Shown: positions 48,586-60,803, counted from the first letter of the stretch. The stretch: DNA of 64,000 nucleotides from Toxotes chatareus (GCA_016801885.1 CM028888.1:18213170-18277169), one strand, 5' to 3'. Made by a program: numbers and translations. Notes: generated by a model from the sequence alone, not told the origin.

Positions 48586-51500
48586 GTGAACAAACACATA
48601 TAGGTCATATATCACCTCAGGTTTTTTTTTTAAATGGGCTCATAACACATTCCTGAATCATGGACATAAATCTGATTGTGTGAATGTGTGGTTGCATGTT
48701 TGCATGTTTACAACCTGTATTAGAAACTGTCAATCCCACTATGAATTAACATGCACACAGTCAGCTCTCGCTCCTGTTTTTGTGTGTGTGTATATCTTTA
48801 CATGTGTTTGTGTGTGCATCATTAAAAATTAAGGCCCCCGGTAAGAGTTGGCCTTCTGTTCTCAGTAGGTCGTCTTTCTGCTGGGGTCAGAACGGGTTGT
48901 TAGCATTCAGCCTGGTTTTTCCCTCAACATTACAGAGACGCTCTGTGAGAAGAAGACGACCCTCGCTGGGACAAATAAACAGTCAAAGCAGGAACATCCA
49001 GGCAGGTGGAAGGCTTAATACAGGTGTTGAGACGTGTTTTATGGGAGCTGCTGGGATTACAGTATGTAGGGAGGGGAATTTTGGATATTAGGGTGAATAG
49101 CGTATATTTCCAGGGGGATGCTTAAGTGAGCTTGTAGCCTGCAGAGTAATGGATTAGTTGAAAACGCACAATGAAAACATGCTTTTTCCTCCCTCTGCAA
49201 ATGCAACAGATACTTGACTCGCATTTTTTCGGGTTTATTTATTCATGCTTTCCCATCACCTCACTATCATTTTTTGTGTTTTTCACCCTGTTCTTCTCCA
49301 CACTATAAATAGGCATCATTACAGACTGTGATTATCATCACTGTCCAAATTTTATTCACTGCTTACTGTGACCTTTTGTAGGTGGACCAAACTTATAATC
49401 ACTGTACTGATATCCACAAGGTCTCGCTCCACTCTTTGTGAGGGTGTGTGTGTCTTTGAGTGTGTATGCAGTGCGCTAATACACTCATGCCAGATGGCCT
49501 TGTGGCTCTGAGTGCTCTCTGTTTATCAGGCATCAAACTGCCCCCCCTTTCTCTCTTATCTCCCCTGTCACTCTTTCCAATGTCTCGTTCAATAGAAACC
49601 TCTCAAAATAAACTTGTGGAACAAATGCTGAGGCCAGCCTCATTGTCTGCACACAGGTTCGCAATCATGCATGTCAGTGCATCAACAGGAAAACAGGATG
49701 GTTGGTGACATGTGAGACAGTTTTTAAAGCTTGGCAGATATGAGGCAGTAACAGTTGGCTAGTGCTCGGTGAGTATGAGAGGAGAACAGCAAAGCATCGC
49801 TGCACGACCTTGGGAAAGTCAGAGAAATTTAGTGAATAGCCCATTACCTATTAGATTCACAATTTTCTCCGAGAAGTCACATTCAGTTGTAGTTTTCTCA
49901 TTTTCCCTTATGCAGCTGTTTCTCTTTGTACCTTCACTCCTGCCATCAGTTCTCTAGGGACAGAGGAGCTGCCACAAAGTCGGAGTGTTTTCAGCTCCTT
50001 TTTTTCCTCAGTGTATGGTTTTTCACAACCCAGATCTAGTCTCATTGACAGCCAAATCCCACAGTCAGAATTCAGCATTTATTCGTAGTGTGCAGTTATC
50101 CCTATATTGTATTCAAAAGGGTTTCATTTCACAAGCTGGCACTAACACAACCAAACTGTTCTGTTTAAACCAGCTGTCTCTGGTTTTAAAATTAGTAACT
50201 AGGCCCCGAGGTTTTTAAAGCAAAAGTAAGAAGAAGTACATAAATAACTGGCTTGTTATGGTGCAACCATGTGCAATAGTCCTCACATCATGTTGTCTAA
50301 ATTTCAAAATAACTTTCTCAGCAGCTCTTTGACAATAGACACAATAAATTGTTTGCTCATAACAGATTGGGACTTATGGGCTTGTCAGTTGTTAGATCCA
50401 GCAGAAAGTTGTATGTATTCTCTCTTGGAGTGCACACCCACACACTGCCAGTTAGTTTTCATCTTCAGCTCATGTTTTTGGCTTAATTAGTTTCTGGGTT
50501 TTAGATGTCTTCTTTGTCACAAACTTTCTCATTGATTTTCATCCTGTAGGAGAGACTCTCTCCTTTTGATACACAGAATACTAAGATCTGCCTTTCATTC
50601 AAAGTAACTTCAGTGGTGTTACTGTGGTGTGAAACGTTTAGATGACCTGCCTGAGCTGCACACCACTGCTCAGGGCATCCTCTTCTATCTGAAACACCTA
50701 GAGTGTATCAAACTCACTGCCTCTAATCTGCATCATATTCTCCTAATTGGGTTGTGGAGTGCAATAGATAGACACCACAATCACTGCTAGGGTTGCCCTG
50801 AGGGCTATCGACAGCCGCTCGCATTTTAATAGCTTCACTCATTGTAGCTCTTTTGTTTCACTGCACGGTTTGATACACTTTCCATTAGCACATACCCACG
50901 AACAAACGTGGTGGGCGCTGCTGCACACTGAGGCATAAATGCCCACACAGTAGAGCTGCTGCACTGTGTGTTGTTGTGCTGAACGGGGGTGTGTGTTGGC
51001 AGTGGATCACTCTACAGTACAAGTGAAGGATAGAGTTCTTCATACCTGCTTACAGATGCAGGGAGGGAGGGCAAGGTGGGAAGTGGGAGTGAACTGTAAA
51101 ATGTGGTGGATTAGTGAGGCTTGTTGTGGATGTTTGTGTCTCTTTGTACGTGTGCATTATGGCATCTCCACTTGAATCTAACCTCTTGCGTTTGCGTGTG
51201 TGTGCAGACAGATACGGCTTCGGGCCCCATGTATGACAGGGGTTGCCCTAATCTATGGAAGCAGCGGGTTGTATCCAACCGGTCCGAGCCTCAGGGATTT
51301 TAGTCCAGCTAATTACAATGTATAGTGGCTGGCTGCCATGGTAACGTTGGTTGGTTGGTTTTTGGGGACTACAGGGATTTGGGGGGTAACAGTAATTCAT
51401 GCATGTGGCTCTGCAGCAGAGGGGGTCCTTATCTCTCGCTGCCTACAGGCATATGGCACGTGGAGATATGCAGCTGTAGTAGAATTGTCATTCATTTGAG

Positions 51501-52390
51501 GTATAAAGGGAAAATATTGGCTTTTATTGTGCTCTTGTCTGCCCAGGAAGTGCTGTGGATGTGTACGCACACGTTGTGGAGTGGATAATGGGCACACATC
51601 TTCATTAGCATCATCTCAGTACGTGTAGCAGTGGAATGCGGATGCAGCGTAAAACACTAAGTGTCATCTGTGTTAGATATTTCATTCCGTTTTGATTTTG
51701 GATTGGCGGCTCTCCTGTCATCCTCCATTTAAAGCTTTGGAGCCATCTCTCCCTTTTTTTCCTCTGCCTGTGCTTCATTTTGCCTTTCCCTCTCTCTCTC
51801 TCAACTAATGTGTGGGAGTCCTGCAGCTTACTGACCTTTTAAAGTGTGCTCAGCCTGTTTCCTGAGCACAGTGGTTAGCATTATCAGAGGACCCAACCCA
51901 TTATCATCTTGAATGGGCTGGATGAGGGAAGAGGGGGAACAAAGAGCCTGGCTTAACTGGATGACTCGCAGGCTTTCAGACCACAGCTACTCGCAGCTTT
52001 TGACACTGGCTTAGTTAGCATCATTTAGCATTACGGTGACTGTAGCTGGTACAGAGCTGTGGGGTTATGCCCTATTTGCATAAACGGAAGGAGCATACAC
52101 TGAAATTTAACCACGCTCTTTGTCTGAATCATTACAAATGCTGTTGTTCTCTCTTTTTCTCAGGTAGACCTATAATCTCTGGATTATGTCTACACAACAG
52201 AATCCAAATAAATTCAATAAACCGAAAATAAACTGTAAACAATTAAAAACCTTTGGAAGTAAATTAGTAGCAGTGACAGGTAGAAATATCCTATCTCTTT
52301 AGTAAAATTGGATAACACCTTGAAGCATTCCTTGAAGGGCACTGACTTCTTTAAATAAAACTGTCCATATTGGACGTAACAATCACCCAA

Positions 52391-52485
52391 GCTGCAGCGT
52401 GGAGAGGCGTCAATGATTCATGGTCACAATGTAACCCACCTTAATAAGTAACCGTGAATCATTGACACCTCTCCATGCTTGCAGC
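52391..52485. repeat. Long near-perfect foldback (possible pre-miRNA or relic element)
   Basis: Left arm 52391-52424 and right arm 52451-52485 pair over about 34 bases with one bulge and three imperfect pairs; on the plus-strand RNA two of these are G-U. The loop is 26 bases. This matches the size of a pre-miRNA hairpin, but I do not recognise a mature miRNA in it. Confidence 0.8.
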
Positions 52486-55400
52486 TTCCTTGTTTTGACT
52501 CAGTACCTGTATTTAGTGCTGTTGCTACCTGCCACATCCTGCATTCATGTGAAATTCATGATGTTATTTTTAGAGCATTAAGCTTTAAAAGCTCTCAGCT
52601 TGTACAGAGCAGTGCTTACATCTTCAGTATACGCTGTATGTACAGCATAGATTGTTTGATTAAGCAGTCTGTAGCTGATGGCTGGTTGCAGCTGGAGAGG
52701 TTTTCAAGTGAAGTCCATCAGTGGACAGGTCCTCATTAGTCGGAAGAGACAACAATGAGTCCTGGGCTGGTGTTTCATTTAGACGGTTTTGTGTTTCCAG
52801 GAAAGTTTCTTCAGTGCGTGCTGCTATTATCCTTTATCTCTTTTCATGTTGGAGAACCTCTTATTATATGCTATTTTATAGCTGTTTCATTTGTATTTAA
52901 TCAAAAAAAACAAACCAAAAATCATGTAAGGCCTGTTTGTGAGGGACTGTGAACAGTGATTTGTTAGGTGAAGGAAGACATTTAAGAGGTAGCCTGTTTA
53001 AAATGTAAGATTTTCTGACTGCTGTCTCCTGCATTCCCCCTGTAATGCTCCAGTGAGCCAAGCAAACCTATTTTAAAAGCTGATATTTTATTAAAAAAAA
53101 AAAAATTCTCTCTGCATATCTAACTTAGTGAACCTAAGGGACTTAGAGACACATGTTCTTGACTATTCCTTGTTGAAGACCGGGTAAAGCAACTATTGTG
53201 CAGCAAACATCTGTTAACAAAATGCTTCACAAACACATCAGTCACCTCTGAAGTGTTGGTGAGCTGCCTTGTCAAAAATTCCAATTTCATGTTCAAATAA
53301 CAGCCAAGATTGGAATCTGTCATTGTTCAGGGAGACGTCGCTCTCCAAACATCTGCTGATCCGTCTCTGTGCGCACACGTGGCTGCGTGATTTACGTCTT
53401 TTGAGTGTAATTGTTGGAGGAACTGTTCATGTGCATATAGAAGATGGTGGGTGCATCTGTATATTGATCACTACCTAAGCTCGATTGATCACAGCTGTGG
53501 TTGCTCGTGGGGGAAGCAGCATGCAGTAGAGAACACAATCTGTCGCTCCACATCTGGCTTTCCGGTCAGTGGGTTGTTTGTTTTTTTTGGCATCCAACAG
53601 ATTTGTTTTTGCTTTCTTGGTGGTTTTTGAACATTAATAGTGTGAAGAGAGAGACCTCCGAGCACCCAGTGATTCTGGTTCACAGAGAAAAAAATCCAAA
53701 GCTAATGAAGCAGCAAATGCAAATCGGGTACAATAAATTCATTCAGAGGTTTTTCTTTTCTGTCCTTAGAGCTCAAGAGAAGCTTAAACTGCAGCTGCAG
53801 TTTTCACATTTAATGTTTTAGAACATGTCAGTATGTCTGCATGCTCACCAAAGCTCCTCTCTTAATTTTATAGCTTTTTGAAGCATCCTGTTAATGTGGA
53901 GTGAAATTGGTTTCCAGTGATGATATAGTGCTGCTGCTTCTGTCCTCAGAGTCTCATGTCATGTAGCTGTTGAAAAACTTTACGTTGATGAGGGGAATAC
54001 AGGCCCGGGCTGTAAAGATAGGTCTTCATAAAGGCCTTTAATTTCCCCAGTGTCACTTCCTGATTGATGACCACGGGACCAAGGGGATGTAAAGGCTTAC
54101 ATGTACACTGTTAACACACACACACACTCACAATAACCACACATCTGTCAAGCCACTGATGTACTGTCACGCTGTCATGGCTCCACAGGGCCGGGAAGGC
54201 TATGAGCTGAGCAGGAGACTACAGGAGGCAGGACTCTGTCTTTTTGCTTTGCCTTTCCTCTCTGTCTTTTATCTGGTCTTCGGAGAGTTGGATCTGTTAT
54301 GGTTGAGCTCCCTTACATCTTTTGAGAGCGACACCGAAAACACAGGAGAGTATCTTTTCAACTACCCAGCAATACACGCACACACACACACAAGCACAGA
54401 CACACATATGGTGCATGTGTACAGTAAAGATGGTGGATTAATAAACATGTATAGACATGCTGAGACATTCTCACATGCATTTTCTATCATCTGTTTTAAT
54501 TATCTCCCTGAAGAAACTTCAAGGTGCACAACAACCCTGGCTCGCACACATTTCTACTGTTACAGTGTGTGTGTGTGTGTGCTCTTATTGCAGCCATTCC
54601 CCTTATACAGAGGCAGGTTGCAGACCTGCTTCGTGTGTGCCCACACAGTGTTAGCTGGCTGCAGGGGCATGATGTAATCCTTCTCTTCCTTAGAAAAATT
54701 GCTGAGCAAGGCAGCACAGCTCCCTGATTGAATTCTCACACTGCAGCAGCAACTTTCCTTCCTCTGACTCTATTAGTTTGCAACTTTGCACAGCCGGCCC
54801 AGGCTCCTATAGATGGACATGGGAGAGAGGTGGGTGGGGACGACAGTATAGATAGATCTGGATCTTCTTTCGCTTGTGGTTCTCTCTCATACACACAAGC
54901 GGTTAATCACAAAAGTTATCCTCAGATTAACTGATAGTGAAAATAGTGGTTAGTTGCTGTCAACAGCGTTTCTACCGTTAGACTAGTGGAATGAATGTAA
55001 GAAAAAAACTGCACTGATGGAGGATGCAAATGTTTGCATTAGCACTGACTCATCTGTCAACACATAGTATTGTTGCACCACTTACACACACACTCTCCTG
55101 CGGCTGCTACTTTGCTCACACCCACAAGGGCATTGATATACTGCTGTCACTGCCACTACATTATGTATCAGAGTTGATTCAGAGGGAGGCAATGAGAAAA
55201 TTAGTTATTTCAACATGCAGGTAGCAGTAGCTGTGCAGCGAACTGCTTCATTTGCATACTAACGTATTCTCAGTGTTTTATGCTTTCATAAAGCAGAATG
55301 GTCAGCAACTGATCTCAGACACTTTTGTACAGATGTATGCTTTTGTCTGACACACAGTTGTGTGTCCCTGCTGCTGTATTTGTGTTTGTGTGATGGATGC

Positions 55401-56165
55401 CTCTGTCATTCCCCCAAGTAGCCCCGTGGACATGTTGCCTGTGTGATGAATGCCTTAGCAGGCTTCTGTAGTCCCACTCACCCAACACATCACTGTCCAT
55501 ATCGCTTACCTCCCCTCGGACACACATGCACACACACAGCTGCGACCCACTCTTAAAAAGAAAGGTACAAACATTTTGTTTCTGCATGTACAGGTGAGGT
55601 CACAGAGCCTGCCATTTTTTCAACTCTGGCCTTGTTTCAACATGAAGGCTCAGTGTCGTCAAACAGCTGGAGACTGGCCCGCCCATCACAGCAGCTCTAA
55701 GCAAGGGTGTGTCCGTGTGATGTCGCCTGGCAGATGCTGCCACTCGGTCTTTTATATGTCAGCATCCCACCCTTATACCATAAAGCTTTTACCATTTCAC
55801 CCCACAAGTATTAGAGAAATCTCCTTATTGAACTGTAATAGTAACTGTATTAGCAGTAACAGGGATGCAAGGTGTGGTCACATGACAGAGGAAGAAAACA
55901 AAGAGAAGAGGTGAAATGTGAGCCATAATGCACATATAGATCTGGTATGTTCACCATGATGGAATTCTTCTTATGTGCCAGGTTCATATTCAGTGTGTGT
56001 TCAGCTAGAAGAGATGAAACCATATCATCCCTGCAGAGGTTTATGGTTTAATGTGGAGGAGGGTGGGTAGCAGGTGGTATTACCTCCCTGTGCAGCCCTC
56101 AGCTTCTTTATGACTAAGGCTCTTCAGTTATTCAGTATTCAGTTGTTAAAGTTTTCTACTTGGGC

Positions 56166-56312
56166 ATTTCAACCTTTATTTATAGAGACAGGAAAGACAG
56201 GGATGATATGCAGCAAAGCACCCAGGCTGGATTTGAACCCCAGGCCTTTGCTTTGTTAGGATTCAGCCTCAGTGGTATGTTACCAGGTGAGCTAATGGTT
56301 TGTCCCTGGCTC
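56166..56312 (-). mobile_element. tRNA-derived SINE relic
   Basis: On the minus strand it has a degenerate A box (TTAGCTCACCTGGTAA), a B box-like GGGTTCAAATCC, then CAGCCTGGGTGCTTTGCTGCAT and TTTCCTGTCTCTATAAATAAAGG. I recognise this arrangement from a frequent percomorph SINE family. The ends are approximate and no target duplication was found. Confidence 0.7.
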
Positions 56313-58660
56313 TGGATTTATAAAGGTTTCCCATGTCAACCTGGCCAGGTTGTCATGGCAGCCTCTGTCTTTACCATGGAAACGAATGCTGGCTATTGAG
56401 AGCAACAGATGGATTTAGAGCTGTCCATCAGAGGAGGTTAACTGCAAGAATGATATAATCAGACACCGGGTCGAGGTCATTGGTAGGTGACGGTGTAGCA
56501 GGGACAGGACTGCAGATTTAACTGGTTGCTTATATAATAATATTTGGTATTTATTTGCACAGCAGGCATGGTGGACAACCAAAGCAGTGGTTCTCTGGAG
56601 AACCTCTTTACTTTCCACATCACTAGGATCCATTGTTTCTCAGTTTGCAGCTGTCAGTGGTGGAAATCACATCAGAGTGTGCTTGTGTATTGAGGAAATG
56701 CACTGCATTGTGGGTTAAATTATGTAGTCTAAACACAAGCCTACAATTCAGTCCTTCACCTCTGACTTCCTTAAAAGATCACTAAGCTTGTTTTATCCCT
56801 TTAACTACACATTACATACTTTACTCTCGACTATTATCCAAAGCCCATCATGATGTTTCAGATTTTTTTTAGGTCCCAGAGGAAACTTGACTTTGTGTCA
56901 TTACATAAAATTAACTTGCAAATACTTGAACTTGTTCATGTCATGTTAGTCTGCTGCTTTATCTTTTGGAATGCAGCTGCAGGCAGGAAAAACTGCTGCA
57001 AGCATCTGAGCGTCGTCTGCTGAAAGGTGTTGCATTCAAATGCTATGCTGTCTGACAAGCACTTCTCTGAGGCTGTACCCAGGCACTGCAGTGCTTTGTG
57101 CTAAATATCCATGTCAATACACTAACAGTCTCAGGTTTAGTCATTTTAATTCTTGCAATATTCATCATCTTTAGTTTAGCATGTTAGCATCCTAATGTTT
57201 GCTAATTAGCTCTAAACAAAGTAGGTACAGTGGAGGCTGTAGGTTTGCAGGAATTTGGTTATAAACCCATTTATTGGACAAACTGAAAAAAATTGAATTG
57301 GTCTTTTTCACAGTGACAGGTGTTACTAATAACATTAACAATGGCTTTGTTCTATTCAAGGGTCCCAGTAAGACATTACAGTGTAACAATAACGAGTCAG
57401 CGTTCATGTGTCACATGGACATAAATGGCATCAGAGACCTTAAGTAATGCCCAGCTATTTGTGTTATTGCTCCGGACTCTGTTGAGAACATTGGCAGCGT
57501 TTTTAGCATTTTTATTATTTCCCTGATTTGTTTCATCAAATTTATTTTCATCCTGTTCTAATAAATTTTCTTCCACCACATGTGGAACTAGCTGATCTGA
57601 AACTGCTGACTTGGTTTTCTTTGCTCAAGGCAGATTCAAACAGTCAGCTTTCTAACTCTGTCACAGAGACTTATACAGTCGCTGAAGTGAGCATTTCTAC
57701 ATTAGAGTGCTGTGGGGGGTGAGTTTACCCTTTTTGAAAGGTTTTCCAGTGCAAGCTATTCCTCATTAGCTGGAGCTTCTTTGAGCTAACTCTATCAGCG
57801 CACACCAGAACCTATGAGTAATTGTGTAGAGCATGTATCTGTGGTGTAAGTCACACAGTGAGACTGTCTGTCTTCCCTCATGGGCTGCACTAATTTCCCT
57901 AAGCATTGTGTGGAGCGCAGAGGAGGTCCAGAGAGAGAAACATCAAATTCATCAAAAACGCAGAGCGGTGTATCTGGTGTTCAGATTAGTGGTAGGAAAA
58001 TTCCACTCTGAAACACTTCTAATCTTAAATATTTGTTGGTGCATTTTTGAAGAAGATTTTATCACATTTTGTGAATCTACAACTGGTTTGAACCACCCTC
58101 ATCATTAAATCTCCATTTTAATCAAAGCTTTTATTCCTTTAATGCTCCATGCAGGCCGTTCCTGCCTCTGTCAGCACATGCAGGATATGAACAGTGTAGT
58201 TGTGGTTTTATCTTACTCATAGTTTGTGGTCTCCACTGGTGGTGTAATTATACACTACCCGTTCAGCTAATGGTACAGTAATGTGCATCAGCTCCAGCCC
58301 AGCTTTTTAGTGCCCTGAGAAGTTTTCATGCACACTGGTTGTTCTTGGTATCTGTGAGTCTGACCAGTGACTGTCAGATTAGCCACTGGGTGCATAAAGG
58401 TCAGTTCTGTGTTCATGTGTCTGACGTAGAATCGTATGCCCACTCAGTTTGACCTTTTTGGTTTCAGAGGAAAAACTTTTAAAAGAATTCTCTAATTCTT
58501 CTCTGTGAGCTCTGTTGACCTCTGCAGCTACGACAGCTGACGCAAGTTATAAAACCACATTTTCACAATAGGGTTTGGATCCAGCAGAAACACTGAAGTG
58601 AAGTTGGCCACTGCAGACTGGGCATATGTCTAGATGGCTGTGTCTGGATTACGGTGTTAA

Positions 58661-58668
58661 CCGTTAAC
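58661..58668. repeat. Target-site duplication, left
   Basis: CCGTTAAC, identical to the octamer at 61887-61894. Confidence 0.92.
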
Positions 58669-58706
58669 TAGGGGTGTGCGGTATGACGATATTAGGTGTC
58701 ATCAAC

Positions 58707-58743
58707 ACCTGAACCTGATTTAATACCTAAATCAGGTTCAGGT
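58707..58743. repeat. Perfect 16-base foldback near the left hAT end
   Basis: ACCTGAACCTGATTTA and its exact inverse, with a five-base loop (ATACC). It sits 38 bases inside the element. Confidence 0.92.
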
Positions 58744-58749
58744 TAAGGT

Positions 58750-58870
58750 TGACGCTACTTTATTTGTACCCGTAGGTAGTAGGTTGTTTTGCAGTCAGTT
58801 TTGACACATATACACAGAACACAAAACACAAAGAAATTGAACACAAAACCATCACACATTTCTCTGGTGT
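58750..58870 (-). repeat. Possible retroposon 3'-tail relic inside the hAT element
   Basis: Read on the minus strand, ACGGGTACAAATAAAGTAGC resembles the AATAAAGTA tails of fish LINE/SINE elements, as also seen at 26600-26630. Only the tail is recognisable. Confidence 0.35.
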
Positions 58871-58934
58871 TTTCTTTAATAATCTCACTTTCAAATACTG
58901 TAAATCATCATCACATGTAATCCAATAACTATGT

Positions 58935-59235
58935 TTTAAACTGTATCTTTATACTATATTGTAATTCACAGCGAAAAAGAACATCCTTCAAAGTATTCTT
59001 CAGATATCACATTTGCCAGAATAAAATTAAATATACGATCACAGCGAATGTGACCTTTGGCCTTTGACCTCCAAAATCTACTCAGTTCATCCTTGAGGCA
59101 CAGTTGACATTTGTGCAAAGTTTGAAAGCCATCCCTCAAACGGTTCTTACAATATCACATTACCATGCAAAACATAAATATGGTCATAGTGACCTTGCCC
59201 TTTGACCTTTGACCTCCAAACTCCTTTCAGTATGC
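58935..59235. repeat. Two diverged units of a GTGACCTTTGACC-type teleost repeat
   Basis: GTGACCTTTGGCCTTTGACCTCCAAA (about 59049) recurs as GTGACCTTGCCCTTTGACCTTTGACC (about 59190), each preceded by a similar stretch with ATATCACATT. The unit is about 140 bases. I recall this as a common fish repeat of unclear class. Confidence 0.6.
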
Positions 59236-59333
59236 CCAAGTTTGACAGAGAGACCTCAAAGTGGCATCATCATCATCCATGATATTACTATAGAGACATC
59301 ATGTTAGGGGACATCAAAGCTCAACACTATATA

Positions 59334-59377
59334 TGATGACATCATATACATTGATGACATCACATCACATATAAATA
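59334..59377 (+). promoter_or_regulatory. Twin ATF/CRE-like motifs and TATA box
   Basis: TGATGACATCA occurs twice, at 59334-59344 and 59352-59362, 18 bases apart. TATAAATA follows at 59370-59377. This spacing fits a focused RNA polymerase II promoter with a start near 59395-59405, upstream of the tandem repeats and the coiled-coil ORF. Activity is inferred. Confidence 0.6.
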
Positions 59378-59484
59378 AGGCTGCAGTTCTTCAGACAGCT
59401 ATCTTTTCTTGTGACACAAAACTGTGAAGAAGTGAGCAATTGTGAGCAGATAACACAGGGACACCAGACAAGATCTAGACAGCC

Positions 59485-59696
59485 TGTTACTTCAAGCAAG
59501 AAGACAAGCAAAAAAACAACCTGCTACTTCAAGCAAGAAGACAAGCAAAAAAACAACCTGCTACTTCAAGCAAGAAGACAAGCAAAAAAACAACCTGCTA
59601 CTTCAAGCAAGAAGACAAGCAAAAGGACAACTTGCTACTTCAAGCAAGAGGACAGGCAAAAGGACAATCTGCTACTTAAAGCAAGACAATCTTACC
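59485..59696 (+). repeat. 37-bp tandem repeats in the leader of the coiled-coil ORF
   Basis: Five full units start at 59485, 59522, 59559, 59596 and 59633, plus a partial unit from 59670. Each begins TGYTACTTCAAGCAAGA and ends in CAAC or CAAT-type sequence. Units 1-3 are almost identical, units 4-5 have a few changes. A 37-base period is not a multiple of three, so the translated frame rotates from unit to unit; it looks like a leader, not coding. Confidence 0.93.
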
Positions 59697-59706
59697 ACCT
59701 ATAAAG

Positions 59707-60618
59707 ATGTCAAGTCCTAACTTCACGTCAAACAACAGGAGGACCCCAAGACAGGGCAGAGTCAGGAATAAAATTTTTGCGCTTCAAGATGAAATCAAGA
59801 AGCTTAATGACAAGTTGGAAAGGGAAAGGGCCCACCTTCACAGAGAGCAAACCTGGAGAATCCAACTCTGGCAAGAGTTGGATGAAACCAGGAAAGAACT
59901 GGATAACCAGAAAGCCCTGAAAGAACTTCACATGAACAGGGCAAAACAAGCAAGAAAAGAACTAAAGAAGCAGCAAAAGCGCAGATGGACAAGACCAGCT
60001 CAAGCTATGAGCAAGGACAATTTTGCGGCTGAGCTTGCGGCGGAGAAAGAGAAAAACAAGGCTCTCCAAAACAAACTGGAGAGTCTGAGACATTCTCACC
60101 AAGAGCTCAGCCAAAGTTATAAAACTGATATGCTTAGAGCCAGGCAGCAGGCGGACAATCTGCAGCATGAGCTTAAAAAACAAAGTGAGTTTCATGCACA
60201 GAAGGAGACACAGAGCCTGCACTTTGCGCAAAAACTGAAAGCTGAGAATAACCGCCTTCGACAAAACATGGACAAAGAGATCAAGAAGGCCAAAAAAGCT
60301 GCTGTGGAGCAAGAAAGGGTTTTTCAGGGAGAGCTGGAGGACATGACAGCTCAGTTTGCAACCAAGCTCTCCCTCAACGAGATCCCTAAAGACATAAAAA
60401 CTGAGACAGAGAACAATAGGCTTTCCTGCCAAAGGAATACCAGGCGTGAGAAGCCACAGAAAAAGCCCACAGCCAAGCTCAAGACCTGCCCTAAGACTGT
60501 CCCTGATGTCCAACCCATGGCAGTTGACATGCCTGATGAGATCCTCGCCCAGAATGCAAAGAAGACAGTCTGGATGAGAGCCCCAACCTTTGTGTGGGGT
60601 TCATCAGCATGGAACTGA
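59707..60618 (+). CDS. Intact coiled-coil protein ORF nested in the hAT element, 303 aa, function unknown
   Basis: ATG at 59707 (A at -3) opens MSSPNFTSNNRRTPRQGRVR, a basic head. Two long charged helices follow, roughly residues 22-100 (IFALQDEIKKLNDKLERER...) and 107-225 (ELAAEKEKNKALQNKLESLR...), with leucine-heptad spacing. A basic segment with KPTAKLKTCPK comes next, and the end is KKTVWMRAPTFVWGSSAWN. No catalytic, zinc-finger, transposase or reverse-transcriptase motif is visible, and no signal or membrane segment. There is no intron and no internal stop. Charged coiled coils resemble many filament proteins by composition, so such matches mean little. It could be a captured host gene copy, a retroposed transcript or an accessory protein of a mobile element. 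Confidence 0.7.
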   Translation: MSSPNFTSNNRRTPRQGRVRNKIFALQDEIKKLNDKLERERAHLHREQTWRIQLWQELDETRKELDNQKALKELHMNRAKQARKELKKQQKRRWTRPAQAMSKDNFAAELAAEKEKNKALQNKLESLRHSHQELSQSYKTDMLRARQQADNLQHELKKQSEFHAQKETQSLHFAQKLKAENNRLRQNMDKEIKKAKKAAVEQERVFQGELEDMTAQFATKLSLNEIPKDIKTETENNRLSCQRNTRREKPQKKPTAKLKTCPKTVPDVQPMAVDMPDEILAQNAKKTVWMRAPTFVWGSSAWN

Positions 60619-60753
60619 CAACTGCCCCCACCCTACCCTTCCCCATCCCCCACCCTACTCTACCCTACCCCATCCCCCACCCTACCCTACCCCATCCCCT
60701 CCCTACCCTACCCCATTCCCCACCCTACCCTACCCCATCCCCCACCCTACCCC
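60619..60753. repeat. CCCTACCCCATCCCC-type C-rich tract
   Basis: Directly after the stop codon the plus strand is almost free of G for about 130 bases and repeats CCCTACCCCATCCCCCAC with small variations. Confidence 0.9.
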
Positions 60754-60796
60754 CTAGGTGGTAGTTGACAACAGTCAACTGACAACTACCACCTAG
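60754..60796 (+). repeat. 43-base imperfect palindrome (hairpin)
   Basis: Perfect 14-base outer arms, CTAGGTGGTAGTTG and CAACTACCACCTAG, around a 15-base centre that is itself partly symmetric. It lies between the C-rich tract and the A27 run. Confidence 0.9.
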
Positions 60797-60803
60797 CACC
60801 CCC

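Larger units (their letters stand above)
40811..58660 (+). other. abr: abr intron, part 2
   Basis: Intron after exon B. It holds a decayed MITE, microsatellites, one SINE relic, a long hairpin at 52.4 kb and a GC-richer patch at 48.3-48.6 kb. The other frames are short and show no homology I can recognise. Confidence 0.7.

Noticed and set aside
59485..59696. Regular 37-bp direct repeats resembling a CRISPR array
   Set aside because: The repeats are head to tail with no spacers, in a vertebrate genome.
59411..59704. A 97-codon open frame through the 37-bp repeats before the coiled-coil ORF
   Set aside because: It begins at GTG, not ATG, and the repeat period rotates the frame so that the peptide is only three translations of one DNA unit. 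Treated as leader.
59962..60513. A 183-codon minus-strand frame opposite the coiled-coil ORF
   Set aside because: It is a shadow of the A/G-rich coiled-coil coding strand; leucine-rich translation of the complement is expected.
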